Shown piece by piece: positions 15,070-23,762 of a stretch of DNA of 42,453 nucleotides. Position 1 is the first letter of the stretch; each line of letters opens with the position of its first letter. Made by a program: the position numbers and the translations under genes. The stretch spans positions 1 through 42,453 of the forward strand of contig NZ_JAIXST010000164.1 in NCBI RefSeq assembly GCF_027484545.1, in the 5' to 3' direction. This DNA comes from Runella sp. (lineage in GTDB: Bacteria; Bacteroidota; Bacteroidia; Cytophagales; Spirosomataceae). The notes beneath the pieces were generated by a model, which saw only the letters and a program-made list of their open reading frames with translations, searched no databases and was not told the DNA's origin.

Positions 15070-17901
15070 CTAACGAAAATTACGAAGCGTATAGGTAAAC
15101 GTCATCATGTAATAACGCTGCAATACCCTTGTTTGAAGATCTTCAATGTAGGTTGCTGTAACCGTACGACTAATGCTGTTATTCTGTCCTAACACGTCAA
15201 AAGTACTCAATTTGAGCTCTCCTGCCTTATTTTTAAGGAATTTGTAACCGACAGCAGCGTTCCAAAGGGTAAAGTTAAGATTGAAATCCTGCCCTAAACC
15301 GGTATAGAACGTATGGTTAAGGTTGGTATTAATAAAGAACCCGCTTTTAGTCACATAATTCAGTTTAAAATTGCTGTTCTGATAATAATACGTTGAGTTG
15401 GAAGCGGGTTGTAACGAATTTGTCACTGTATTATAATTTCCGTTGACCGACAACGTGAAGTCAAGACGCTCACTGATATTGCTGCTCAGTACCAGCCCAC
15501 CCGTGATGGAATGGGTATTAGATGTATTTTGAGCGTTATTAATCAATCCAATCGTACGTGTATAACCTGTTCCCAAGTTAAAATTCAAATTGCTTTTGAT
15601 GGCAGTGAAAGGTAAACCGTACGTGATAAACGAGCTGATATTCCAGTTACCGTTTACGTTGACAGGCTGACTGAACTGCGACCCGATTCTAAGTGGAAAA
15701 CCTGCGACAGTGGTATCTTTGGTAGCAATGTAAGTGGTATTACTGATGTTATTTTGAGTAAACGAGCCATTCACATTAAAAAAGAAACTGCGTGCTGTTT
15801 TGGCATTGGTTACCCCGTAACGAAAAGACATATTGTGGTTATATTCCTGCTTTAAATTAGGATTGCCTGTTTTCAATAATAAGGGATTGGAATTGTCCAC
15901 TACGTTTTGTAACTGGCTGATGGAAGGTGCATTGGTCGAAGTACGGTAATTGATACGTAAGCTGCGTCCGTCGGTTCCACGATACATCAACATCGCTGAA
16001 GGCAGGAAATTATTGAAACTGCGATTGATTTCAAATTGCAGCGGATAATTCTGTTTTCCGCTCAACTGCGCATTTTGGTAGTTAAGCTCTCCCGTAACCA
16101 TTGTTTTCTTGATACGAAGACGATAACTGCCTCCCAATCGGTTGGTAATGTAGGTGTTGTCAAACTCGTTGGAAAGTCGCAAATCCGGCGTGCTGTACTC
16201 ACTGGTGCTTTGGTTGAAATTATACGTATTTTTATCCGAATAATTTTTAGTGTAAGACGGCGTATAATTTAGCTGCAACTGCCCTGTTCGGCCGATGTTT
16301 TCGGTAAATGAAATGTTGCTCGAAATCGTGTATCCATTCGCCTTGGTATCCGTTTTCTGGTCGGTTATCTGCAACGAATCAGACGTCTTACGACCATAGT
16401 AATTATTGATGGATCTCAACGAAGATTCTCCCGTACGGTCGTTGGACGAAGTAGTCAAACCAACCGAAAGTGTACGTCCGATTTTACCGAAACGGTGACG
16501 CCATAAGATGGTATTTCCCAATGTATTGCCATTATTCAACGATTGTTTATTCGTCTGCGTTTGGTTGATGGGTCTGGTACTCAAGCTATTTCTACCCAAC
16601 AAGGTGCTGTAGGCCGTATTGTCCTGCAAACTCAAACGCGGAGTAATAATGATTGAGTTTTTAGTATTGATGGTATATTCAAGGCGGGCGTTGAAGCGGT
16701 GATTTTTATTATTGTTTGAAGAAAAGAAGTCTTCATTGTAAAGCTGCCCGGGCCCCTGCGTCGTATAATACGTTCTGGCTAACTCACTGGTATTATTGTT
16801 GTTACCTTGATTAAAGAAATAACTCCCGCTTACTTTCCATTTTTTACCCCAGTTATCGGAATAATTAAGACCTATCGCGTTGGTTTTGTTGATACCGCCT
16901 TGTTGTCCTGTCAGAAAATTATCGCTGCTTCCGCCCCCACCAAAGTTTCCACCTCCTCCGCCGCCACCGCGATTTCCACCTGCAGCGCCAGCACCTCCCG
17001 TACGACCGCCACCCGGGCCTCCGCCTGATGTCCCCAATACGCCAAGCAAATCTTCACTACCAAAGTTTTGTTGGTTGATGTTATTGGTCATTCCTATGAC
17101 TGAAATGCGGGTGTTTTTCTTGAAATAATTGGTGCTTCCTCCCGCCATATAGCGGTCGTCAGTTCCATAACCAGCATATGCTTTTCCGAATTGCCCGTTG
17201 TTTCGGTCGGAGCGCGTCACGATATTGATGGTTTTGGTGGTTTGTCCATCGTCAAAACCCGTAAATTGTGATTGGTCGCTCAGGCGGTCAAAAACCTGAA
17301 TTTTATCAATTACCTCAGCAGGCAGATTTTTGAGAGCCAGGGAAGCATCGTCTCCAAAAAAATCACGCCCGTCCACGGTTACTTTTTTTACGGCCTCGCC
17401 CTGCGCTTTTACCTGCCCGTTCTCGATGGTAATGTTGGGCATTTTTTCCAGCAAGTCCTGAGCATTGGCATCCTTATTGACCTTAAATGCGCTGGCATTA
17501 TAAATAACAGTATCCCCTTTTTGTTCAACCCGGTCGGCAACTCCTTTTACGATGACATCTTTCAACAGTTGGGCATCGGGTTTCAGTTGTATCTTTCCCA
17601 AATCCGGGTTCATACGACGCAGGTTGATTCGTTGGTCGTAAGAAATGTAACCTACAAATGAAGCAATCAAACGGTAACCGGCAGTAGGAATATTTTTAAA
17701 GGTAAAAGCACCCAACGTATCCGCCACAACCCCATACCGTATGGTAGAATCAGCACTATTGATCAATAGTACATTGGCTCCAATCAAAGCTGATTGGTCA
17801 TTGGCATCCACAAGGCGGCCTTTTACCGCTACGTTTTGGGCAAAGAGGTGGCCTGCAAAGAAAAGAGGTAAAAATAAAAAATAGTGGTATATAGATTTCA
17901 T
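15070..17901 (-). CDS. TonB-dependent-receptor-like outer-membrane beta-barrel protein
   Basis: A 943-residue outer-membrane protein. A signal peptide (about 1-21, 'FLPLFFAGHLFAQ') is followed by a CarboxypepD_reg-like beta domain (about 24-107), a plug-like region (about 110-235, 'KKVTVDGRDFFGDD', 'EVIDKIQVFD') and a long barrel of alternating polar/aromatic strands ending 'YYMMTFTYTLRNFR'. This is the OMP_b-brl_3 type of TonB receptor relative seen in multiple copies in Bacteroidota; substrate unknown. Residues about 293-324 form a glycine-rich loop in the barrel, mostly G with R, A, N and S, which is unusual. It is monocistronic in appearance, divergent from the sugar isomerase-like gene, and lacks a SusD partner. 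Confidence 0.85.
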   Translation of the reverse strand: MKSIYHYFLFLPLFFAGHLFAQNVAVKGRLVDANDQSALIGANVLLINSADSTIRYGVVADTLGAFTFKNIPTAGYRLIASFVGYISYDQRINLRRMNPDLGKIQLKPDAQLLKDVIVKGVADRVEQKGDTVIYNASAFKVNKDANAQDLLEKMPNITIENGQVKAQGEAVKKVTVDGRDFFGDDASLALKNLPAEVIDKIQVFDRLSDQSQFTGFDDGQTTKTINIVTRSDRNNGQFGKAYAGYGTDDRYMAGGSTNYFKKNTRISVIGMTNNINQQNFGSEDLLGVLGTSGGGPGGGRTGGAGAAGGNRGGGGGGGNFGGGGSSDNFLTGQQGGINKTNAIGLNYSDNWGKKWKVSGSYFFNQGNNNNTSELARTYYTTQGPGQLYNEDFFSSNNNKNHRFNARLEYTINTKNSIIITPRLSLQDNTAYSTLLGRNSLSTRPINQTQTNKQSLNNGNTLGNTILWRHRFGKIGRTLSVGLTTSSNDRTGESSLRSINNYYGRKTSDSLQITDQKTDTKANGYTISSNISFTENIGRTGQLQLNYTPSYTKNYSDKNTYNFNQSTSEYSTPDLRLSNEFDNTYITNRLGGSYRLRIKKTMVTGELNYQNAQLSGKQNYPLQFEINRSFNNFLPSAMLMYRGTDGRSLRINYRTSTNAPSISQLQNVVDNSNPLLLKTGNPNLKQEYNHNMSFRYGVTNAKTARSFFFNVNGSFTQNNISNTTYIATKDTTVAGFPLRIGSQFSQPVNVNGNWNISSFITYGLPFTAIKSNLNFNLGTGYTRTIGLINNAQNTSNTHSITGGLVLSSNISERLDFTLSVNGNYNTVTNSLQPASNSTYYYQNSNFKLNYVTKSGFFINTNLNHTFYTGLGQDFNLNFTLWNAAVGYKFLKNKAGELKLSTFDVLGQNNSISRTVTATYIEDLQTRVLQRYYMMTFTYTLRNFR

Positions 17902-18089
17902 GGTGTACGGTTTTTCTCGTTAGAAGAATAAAATAGCACAAAGTTTAGCCTATGGATTTCAAAAAGCGATGAAATGGCGAAGAACACCGACAATATATAG
18001 GCTATTTACCGATAAGAATTCGACTTCTAAAAACGAACTGGTTAAGTTTGTTTGTTGAAATGCTTTTATCCAAAAACCCTCTCTTTCGT

Positions 18090-19013
18090 ATGAACCGTCG
18101 CAATTTCTTCCAACAAGCTACCCTTGGCACAGCCGCTATTGTTTCTCCCGAAAATAGCGTGACGGCCCTGGCCATTGACGTAAGCCCTTTTAAATTAGGA
18201 CTCTCGACTTATTCATATTGGCACTTCAAAACACCGAAAGTAGCTATCGAAACGGTCATTGACGAAGCCGCCCGTATGAACATAGAAGGCGTTGATATTT
18301 TGCATCGCCAAATGGATAATGAAGACAATGGTTATCTTCAAAAACTCAAACGCCACGCTTTCGTTAACGGAGTGGATTTGATTTGTCTTTCCATTCACCA
18401 AAGCTTTGTAACCCCGGATGCGGTCGAGCGTCAAAAAAACATTGACCATACGCTGCATTGCATCGAATTGGCTTATAAAATGGGCATCCCAAGTGTGCGT
18501 CTAAATTCAGGGCGATGGAATACCATTAAATCCTTTGATGAACTCATGGCCAAGCGGGGCGTAGAACCGATTCTGCCCGGCTACACCGAAGACGACGGTT
18601 TTAAATGGTGCATCGACAGCATCGAAAAATGCCTTGCCAAAGCGGCCGAATGTGGTGTGATGCTCGCCCTCGAAAACCACTGGGGGCTAACTTCTACCCC
18701 CGAAGGTCTGCTCCGTATTCGTAAAGCCATTGATTCGCCATGGTTAGGCGTTTTGTTGGATACCGGCAATTTTTTGGAAGACCCTTATACCAAACTTGAA
18801 AAAGTAGCGCCCATTGCCAATTTTGTACAGGCAAAAACATACTATGGCGGCGGCGAATGGTACACGCTGGATTTGGACTACAAACGCATCGTCAACATTC
18901 TGCGCCAAGCCAACTACAAAGGATACATCGCCCTTGAATTTGAAGGAAAAGAAGCCGCGGAAACGGGCGTACGCAAAAGCGTGGCCATGCTGCGCGAAGC
19001 CATGAAGGCCTAA
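18090..19013 (+). CDS. Tat-exported sugar phosphate isomerase/epimerase-like TIM barrel
   Basis: A 307-residue protein. It starts 'MNRRNFFQQATLGTAAIV', a Tat-type signal with the twin arginine followed by a short hydrophobic stretch, so export to the periplasm is likely. The rest is a xylose-isomerase-like (AP_endonuc_2) barrel: 'LGLSTYSYWH', 'DILHRQMDNED', 'ALENHWG' and 'GVLLDTGNFLEDP', with 'ALEFEGKE' near the end. E and D/H residues in these blocks bind the divalent metal in the family. I chose the ATG at 18090 over an in-frame ATG at 18048 because the twin-arginine motif should be near the N-terminus. The stop overlaps the convergent GNAT gene by 4 bp. Substrate unknown. Confidence 0.85.
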   Translation: MNRRNFFQQATLGTAAIVSPENSVTALAIDVSPFKLGLSTYSYWHFKTPKVAIETVIDEAARMNIEGVDILHRQMDNEDNGYLQKLKRHAFVNGVDLICLSIHQSFVTPDAVERQKNIDHTLHCIELAYKMGIPSVRLNSGRWNTIKSFDELMAKRGVEPILPGYTEDDGFKWCIDSIEKCLAKAAECGVMLALENHWGLTSTPEGLLRIRKAIDSPWLGVLLDTGNFLEDPYTKLEKVAPIANFVQAKTYYGGGEWYTLDLDYKRIVNILRQANYKGYIALEFEGKEAAETGVRKSVAMLREAMKA

Positions 19014-19564
19014 CTCCAATCCCAAACCACCAAGCTCCAGAGGTCAATATGGTCTTGGTGCCGGTGAATCTCGCGAAAACCCACTCGCTCGTGCGCTCGC
19101 ATGGAGCGAGTGTTTCGCACGGCTATTTCGGTCACGCACAGGTCAAAATCGGCCGAAAACTGATTTTTGTGCTCGGCATACAATCCATCAAAAACACCCT
19201 GTCCACGGTGAGATTGCGCTACACAAATTTGTCCCATCACGTAGTAACGGCAGTCGCCAATGGGCTTTCCATCCCAGCTTAATTCAGATATGATGTCAAA
19301 CATGGGCACCAGCTCAGGCACTAATTTCCCAAACGTACGAGGCATTACCAATGCATAACCCACAACGGTATCTCCGTCTTTGGCGATGATTTGAGGCAAG
19401 GCATTATTCATTTGCTGAATTACCTCAAACGGATGTTCAACCGTCGTAAAACCCTGATCCTGTTGGTATTCAGCAGGTGTATTGTTGTACAGATTCTGGC
19501 GTTGTAAAGCTAAAATTTGACGTAGGTCGTCGTCGGTTTTGGCAGTAGTATAAATGATAGACAT
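19010..19564 (-). CDS. GNAT-family N-acetyltransferase
   Basis: A 184-residue protein of the GNAT acetyltransferase fold. 'VVGYALVMPRTFG' is the beta-4 region. 'YYVMGQICVAQSHRGQGVFDGLY' (split by family position: 'QICVAQSHRGQGVFDGL') contains the Q/RxxGxG/A acetyl-CoA loop. 'EIAVRNTRSMRAHERVGFRE' is the alpha-4/beta-6-7 end. It would move an acetyl group from acetyl-CoA to an unknown amine. The gene converges with the TIM-barrel gene and their 3' ends overlap by 4 bp. The ATG at 19564 is the first of the frame and gives the normal N-terminal beta strand. Confidence 0.85.
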   Translation of the reverse strand: MSIIYTTAKTDDDLRQILALQRQNLYNNTPAEYQQDQGFTTVEHPFEVIQQMNNALPQIIAKDGDTVVGYALVMPRTFGKLVPELVPMFDIISELSWDGKPIGDCRYYVMGQICVAQSHRGQGVFDGLYAEHKNQFSADFDLCVTEIAVRNTRSMRAHERVGFREIHRHQDHIDLWSLVVWDWS

Positions 19565-19669
19565 TCCAGGAGTTGGTCAAAAATTGGTCAAAAATAAAAA
19601 ATAGAACACGGATAATACAGATTCAACGAATTTTTACGGATTTTTGGCTAAAAATAGCCTTACAAACCG

Positions 19670-21073
19670 ATGAAAAGACCTTTTTTGCACCTCCATTTGC
19701 TCTTTGCCGTGCGGCACCTTTGCAGTACAGTAGCGGGTCGGCTCTTGCCCTTTGCCCTCTTGCTTTTTCCCCTTGCCCTTTCAGCTCAATACCCCATCCT
19801 GCCCGAACGCGAACGCGCCCGTGTGGTAGATGAGATTTTGGAAGACCGTCTGACAACGCTACTCCCCCAACTCATGCGACGTGAAGGCATTGATATGTGG
19901 ATTATTATTTCCCGAGAATACAACGAAGACCCGGTGATGCGCACCATGCTGCCCAGCACGTGGCTTTCTGCCCGCCGGCGAACCATTATGGTGTTTTACG
20001 ATGCGGGCGGTGAAAAACCGTTGGAAAAACTGGCGATAGCTCGCTACGACGTGGGTAATTTGCTCAAAGGAGAATGGGATATTAACATCCAACCCAATCA
20101 ATGGCTGGCGTTGGTAAAAATCATTGAAGATCGTAATCCCAAGAAAATCGCCCTTGATTTTTCCAAAGACTACGGACACGCTGATGGGTTGACGTATACC
20201 GAGCACAATGAGTTTATGGCAGTCTTGCCCGAAAAACAAAAAGCCAAAATCGTATCGGCCGACCGTCTGGCAGTGGCTTGGCTTGAAACCCGAACTGAAA
20301 AAGAGGCGGCCATTTACCCACTTATTTGTCGTATTTCCCACGAAATTATTCAGGAAGCTTTTTCCGAAAAAGTCATTCAACCGGGCGTAACCACCACCGA
20401 CGACGTAGTATGGTGGATGCGCCAACGGGTCACTGACTTGGGACTGGAAACGTGGTTTCATCCAACGGTAGATATTCAACGATTTGATTCAGACAACTTT
20501 GAACATCTGCGTACTTTTTCCAAACGGCCTTCCAAACAGGTCATTATGCCCGGGGATTTGCTCCACTGCGATTTTGGGATTACGTATTTACGCCTTAATA
20601 CCGATCAACAACAAAATGCCTACGTTTTGCGACCTGGAGAAAGCGAAATCCCTGATTTCCTAAAAAAGGCTTTTGCCCAGGGAAATCGACTGCAAGACAT
20701 TCTTACAGAAAAATTCAAAGCAGGGACAACGGGCAACAAAATGCTGTTGGATGCCCTCGACCAGGCAAAAAAAGAGGGAATTACGGGCAGTATCTATTCG
20801 CACCCGATTGGCGTACACGGCCACGCCGCAGGCCCAACCATTGGAATGTGGGATCAGCAACAGGGCGTAAAAGGCCCGGGAGACTACCCTCTATTTACTA
20901 ATACGGCTTATTCCATTGAACTGAATGCGGCCGTCGAAGTAGCTGAATGGAAGAAAACCATTCGCATCATGCTCGAAGAAGATGGCTATTATACTACAGA
21001 TGGGTTTCGCTATTTGGACGGTCGTCAGAAAGAGATTTTTTCCATTCCCCGCAAATTGGCAAATGTGAAATAA
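19670..21073 (+). CDS. Secreted M24-family metallopeptidase (aminopeptidase P/creatinase fold)
   Basis: A 467-residue protein with a signal peptide (about 1-40, ending 'LLFPLALSAQ'), a creatinase-like N-terminal domain (about 45-205) and an M24 'pita-bread' domain (about 210-460). The metal ligands are in order: D301 in 'LLHCDFG', D312 in 'RLNTDQQQ', H385 in 'GVHGHAAGP', E417 in 'AYSIELN' and a Glu in 'IMLEED' (near 435). All five positions appear filled, so it should be active, probably removing N-terminal residues next to proline or a related cleavage in the periplasm. The signal-peptide core is encoded by a heptamer repeat. It converges with the MMPL transporter across a perfect hairpin. 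Confidence 0.85.
   Translation: MKRPFLHLHLLFAVRHLCSTVAGRLLPFALLLFPLALSAQYPILPERERARVVDEILEDRLTTLLPQLMRREGIDMWIIISREYNEDPVMRTMLPSTWLSARRRTIMVFYDAGGEKPLEKLAIARYDVGNLLKGEWDINIQPNQWLALVKIIEDRNPKKIALDFSKDYGHADGLTYTEHNEFMAVLPEKQKAKIVSADRLAVAWLETRTEKEAAIYPLICRISHEIIQEAFSEKVIQPGVTTTDDVVWWMRQRVTDLGLETWFHPTVDIQRFDSDNFEHLRTFSKRPSKQVIMPGDLLHCDFGITYLRLNTDQQQNAYVLRPGESEIPDFLKKAFAQGNRLQDILTEKFKAGTTGNKMLLDALDQAKKEGITGSIYSHPIGVHGHAAGPTIGMWDQQQGVKGPGDYPLFTNTAYSIELNAAVEVAEWKKTIRIMLEEDGYYTTDGFRYLDGRQKEIFSIPRKLANVK
19744..19785. repeat. Period-7 repeat encoding a signal-peptide core
   Basis: Six consecutive 7-bp units read CTTGCCC TTTGCCC TCTTGCT TTTTCCC CTTGCCC TTTCAGC. Because 7 is not a multiple of 3, the frame returns after 21 bp, so the protein repeats every seven residues (LPFALLL then FPLALSA). 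This is the hydrophobic core and cleavage region of the M24 peptidase signal peptide. Confidence 0.65.
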
Positions 21074-21089
21074 AAAATCCCTTCCAGCT

Positions 21090-21122
21090 AATCCTATAAG
21101 GTTTTTGAAACCTTATAGGATT
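21090..21122. terminator. Perfect 15-bp inverted repeat, probable bidirectional terminator
   Basis: AATCCTATAAGGTTT at 21090-21104 and its exact reverse complement at 21108-21122 are separated by three bases (TTG). The hairpin lies between the convergent M24 peptidase and MMPL genes, 16 bp after one stop and 6 bp from the other. Its A-ending arms give T-rich tails on both strands. Similar AACCTTATAGG-type palindromes recur in Bacteroidota spacers. Confidence 0.75.
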
Positions 21123-21128
21123 TAAAGT

Positions 21129-23453
21129 TTATACAGGTTTCGCCCCTTTTTCCTGCCGTTTTGAAATAGAAAGAAGAAGCGCCGGCAATAAAATCAGGTT
21201 GGTACACATGGCCACCAAGAGCGTGATAGAGACCATTACTCCCATGGCAGCAGTTCCGCCAAAACTGGAAGCTGCAAAAATAGCAAAGCCGCAAAAGAGA
21301 ATTACCGCCGTATACATCATACTCAACCCTGTCCCGAAAATAGCCTGCGTGATTGCCTCAGAAGCAGTACGTCCGGTTTGGTAAATTTCCTGACGATAAC
21401 GCGTCAAAAAATAAACGGTTCCGTCGGAGGCAATTCCAAACGTAATACTGAAAATCAGGATAGTCGTGGGTTTAAAATAAATATCAAAATACCCCATGAT
21501 TCCCGCCGTCAATGCCAAGGGAATTAAACAGGGAAGTTTTGACAAAAGAATGATGGGAATAGACCGAAAAAGTACCATTCCTACAATGGCAATCAAACCA
21601 ATGGCAATCAAAAGGCTTTCGTACAAATTACCCAGCAAATAATCGTTGCTCTTCAAAAATACCAAACTGTGCCCCGTCAGGCTTACTTTATATTCGGTTG
21701 GACTAAAAATCGAATCTACTTTTGGGCGAATTTGCTTTATCAGGTCTTTGATTCGTTCCGAGCCTACATCCGCCATTTGGAAACTCACTCGTGTAATGCT
21801 GCGATCTTTATTGAGAAATGCGTTCAATTGTTTGGAGGCAGCCCCTTGTTGTCCCTTCACAAAATCAGTCATCTTGGAAAGTTCCATTACACCCGGCAAT
21901 GCATAATATTTGGCATCACCCCCTCGATAGGCCTGATATAAAAACCGCGAGGCTTCAACGGCAGATACAGGTTTTGAAAACTCCTTAAAATCGGCCAATG
22001 CATTTTGTAATGCCTTGATTTTGTACAACGTACGCGCTTGATTTCCAAAAACACCGTTGGGTTGCTTGGTATCAATCATCACTTCAAAAGGCAATACTCC
22101 GTTGAAATTGGATTCAAAAAAACGCAAATCAACGTACACTTTATCATTTTTGGGGAGGTCGTCCACTATGTACCCAACGGCCTTTATTTTGGTCATTCCG
22201 TAAGCCGAAATCACCAAAATACCCAACATTGCCAAATAAATACTTCTTCGGCGGTTATGTACCAACCAATTTATTTTAGTCAGAAAACCACTCGCCCATT
22301 TTCCATCCAAATGTTTCAAGTGGCGCGGTTTAGGAATATCCATGTAATGAAGCGTAATCGGCAAAAGCACCAGACAAAGCACGTAGGTGACCATCACGCA
22401 AAGTGCCGCCACAACTCCAAACTCAACCAACATGGCACTATTGGTAAAGTAAAACACCCCAAAACCGATGGCAGTCGTAATATTGGCTAAGAAAATAGAT
22501 AACCCAATCTGACGAATCATCTCGGCAATTGCTTCGTCTTTTTTACCATGTGTTTTCAGTTCCAGCTGATATTTATTTAGTAAAAAAACGCAGTTTGGCA
22601 CTCCAATAACAATCAATAAAGGAGGAATAAGACCGGTAAGTGCCGTAATTTTATAACCAAAGAGTTGCAGCGTACCTAACGAAAAAATTACCCCAATCAG
22701 TACCACTCCAATCGACAGGAGGGTGAGTCGAAATGAACGAAAGAATGTCCACAGAATAAAGGCGGTCACCAATACCGCCAGTGCCATGAACAGCTTCATT
22801 TCACCCGATATTTTTTTCATCATCACCGTCCGGATATACGGCATCCCCGAATAATGTAATTCAGTTTTATGCTTTACCGCAAACGCATTGGCAAGGCTGA
22901 CAATGTCTTCTACAATCGTAATTCTTCGGGAAGAATTCAGTGCTTTTTCATTGAAGGTAATTAGAATGAGCGTGGCGTTGGTTTTGGGATTAATAATGAT
23001 GCCCTGATAAAACGGAAGATTTACCACTTCTTTTTTCAGGCTATCCATTTGCGCCTGCGTAGTTGGCAATTGGGTCAAAATGGGCTTAAAATCAAATTGG
23101 CTGAGGCTGTCATTACGAACAACTTTGTATAAATTACCTAATGAAAGAACATTTTTGATTCCTTGCGTCTCTTTGATTTGTTGAGCAAGCTGATGCCAAT
23201 CACCAAACTTAGTGAGTTCAAACAGATTCGGGTCCTGCCAGCCAATGACCATTACTCCTCCATCTTCGCCAAATAATTTACGAAAATCCTGGTATTCTTT
23301 CTCAATAGGGTCATTGGGAGGAAGAATACGGGCAAATTGATACGAAAGTTCAATCTTGCTTCCTTCATACCCCATAAAAGCAGTTGAAATCAATATTACT
23401 CCAAGCCACACAAACCGATATCGGATAATATACTCAGCAATTTTACTCCACAT
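21129..23453 (-). CDS. MMPL/RND-superfamily transporter
   Basis: A 774-residue inner-membrane protein with the two-fold RND layout: a first helix (about 13-30), a large periplasmic domain (about 35-210), five to six helices (about 215-370), a second single helix (about 405-425), a second periplasmic domain (about 430-610) and a last helix bundle (about 615-765). 'PNDPIEKEYQDFRKLFGEDG' is the MMPL-type start of the first loop, and 'FGIASDGTVYFLTRYRQE' in the second bundle is the sterol-sensing/MMPL block. Such proteins export lipids or hydrophobic compounds. No membrane-fusion or outer-membrane partner is adjacent, consistent with an MMPL/HpnN-like rather than AcrB-like pump. Substrate unknown. 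Confidence 0.88.
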   Translation of the reverse strand: MWSKIAEYIIRYRFVWLGVILISTAFMGYEGSKIELSYQFARILPPNDPIEKEYQDFRKLFGEDGGVMVIGWQDPNLFELTKFGDWHQLAQQIKETQGIKNVLSLGNLYKVVRNDSLSQFDFKPILTQLPTTQAQMDSLKKEVVNLPFYQGIIINPKTNATLILITFNEKALNSSRRITIVEDIVSLANAFAVKHKTELHYSGMPYIRTVMMKKISGEMKLFMALAVLVTAFILWTFFRSFRLTLLSIGVVLIGVIFSLGTLQLFGYKITALTGLIPPLLIVIGVPNCVFLLNKYQLELKTHGKKDEAIAEMIRQIGLSIFLANITTAIGFGVFYFTNSAMLVEFGVVAALCVMVTYVLCLVLLPITLHYMDIPKPRHLKHLDGKWASGFLTKINWLVHNRRRSIYLAMLGILVISAYGMTKIKAVGYIVDDLPKNDKVYVDLRFFESNFNGVLPFEVMIDTKQPNGVFGNQARTLYKIKALQNALADFKEFSKPVSAVEASRFLYQAYRGGDAKYYALPGVMELSKMTDFVKGQQGAASKQLNAFLNKDRSITRVSFQMADVGSERIKDLIKQIRPKVDSIFSPTEYKVSLTGHSLVFLKSNDYLLGNLYESLLIAIGLIAIVGMVLFRSIPIILLSKLPCLIPLALTAGIMGYFDIYFKPTTILIFSITFGIASDGTVYFLTRYRQEIYQTGRTASEAITQAIFGTGLSMMYTAVILFCGFAIFAASSFGGTAAMGVMVSITLLVAMCTNLILLPALLLSISKRQEKGAKPV

Positions 23454-23762
23454 AAGATAATGGCGCTTTTTATGAAAGCCGTAAAGATACTCAGCCGCAC
23501 AAGAAAGCAGATAATAAGTTGTAAAATAAAAAAGTCTAAGTAGTGCCTGTCCAGTCCTGAAATAGGTTTACACAACTTTGGTTTTATTGATTGGGTGTTA
23601 CTTTCACTCATAAAAGAATTAGAGTAACCATCGACTCTTGCCTGCTTTACCTATTCAAAATGTGCAAAGCGTTACCTTTAGTTCGGCAACTCTTTTTATG
23701 CTCTGTTCTGCAAATGCCTGTTCTGATTTTATCCACATATAATCCTGATAATCAACCAATAG
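23454..23762. other. 309-bp intergenic region with no convincing gene
   Basis: This spacer separates the divergent MMPL and GH30 genes and must hold both promoters. Small open frames on both strands lack family features. The stretch around 23540-23610 (minus strand 'ATGAGTGAAAGTAACACCC', then a run reading toward 'TTTCAGGACTGGACAGGC') resembles the ends of insertion elements that I have seen in Bacteroidota, but I cannot name one. No clear TTG/TAnnTTTG pair was found. Confidence 0.4.

Noticed and set aside
19561-19650. GGTCAAAAATT repeated twice, then ACACGGAT / ACGGATTTTT words before the M24 gene
   Set aside because: It looks like a short intergenic repeat, but units and spacing are irregular, and no second copy is seen in this window.
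23396-23611. 71-codon minus-strand frame starting MSESNTQS upstream of the MMPL gene
   Set aside because: It overlaps the MMPL start and its composition is that of spacer sequence. It might be an insertion-element scar but no inverted ends were found.
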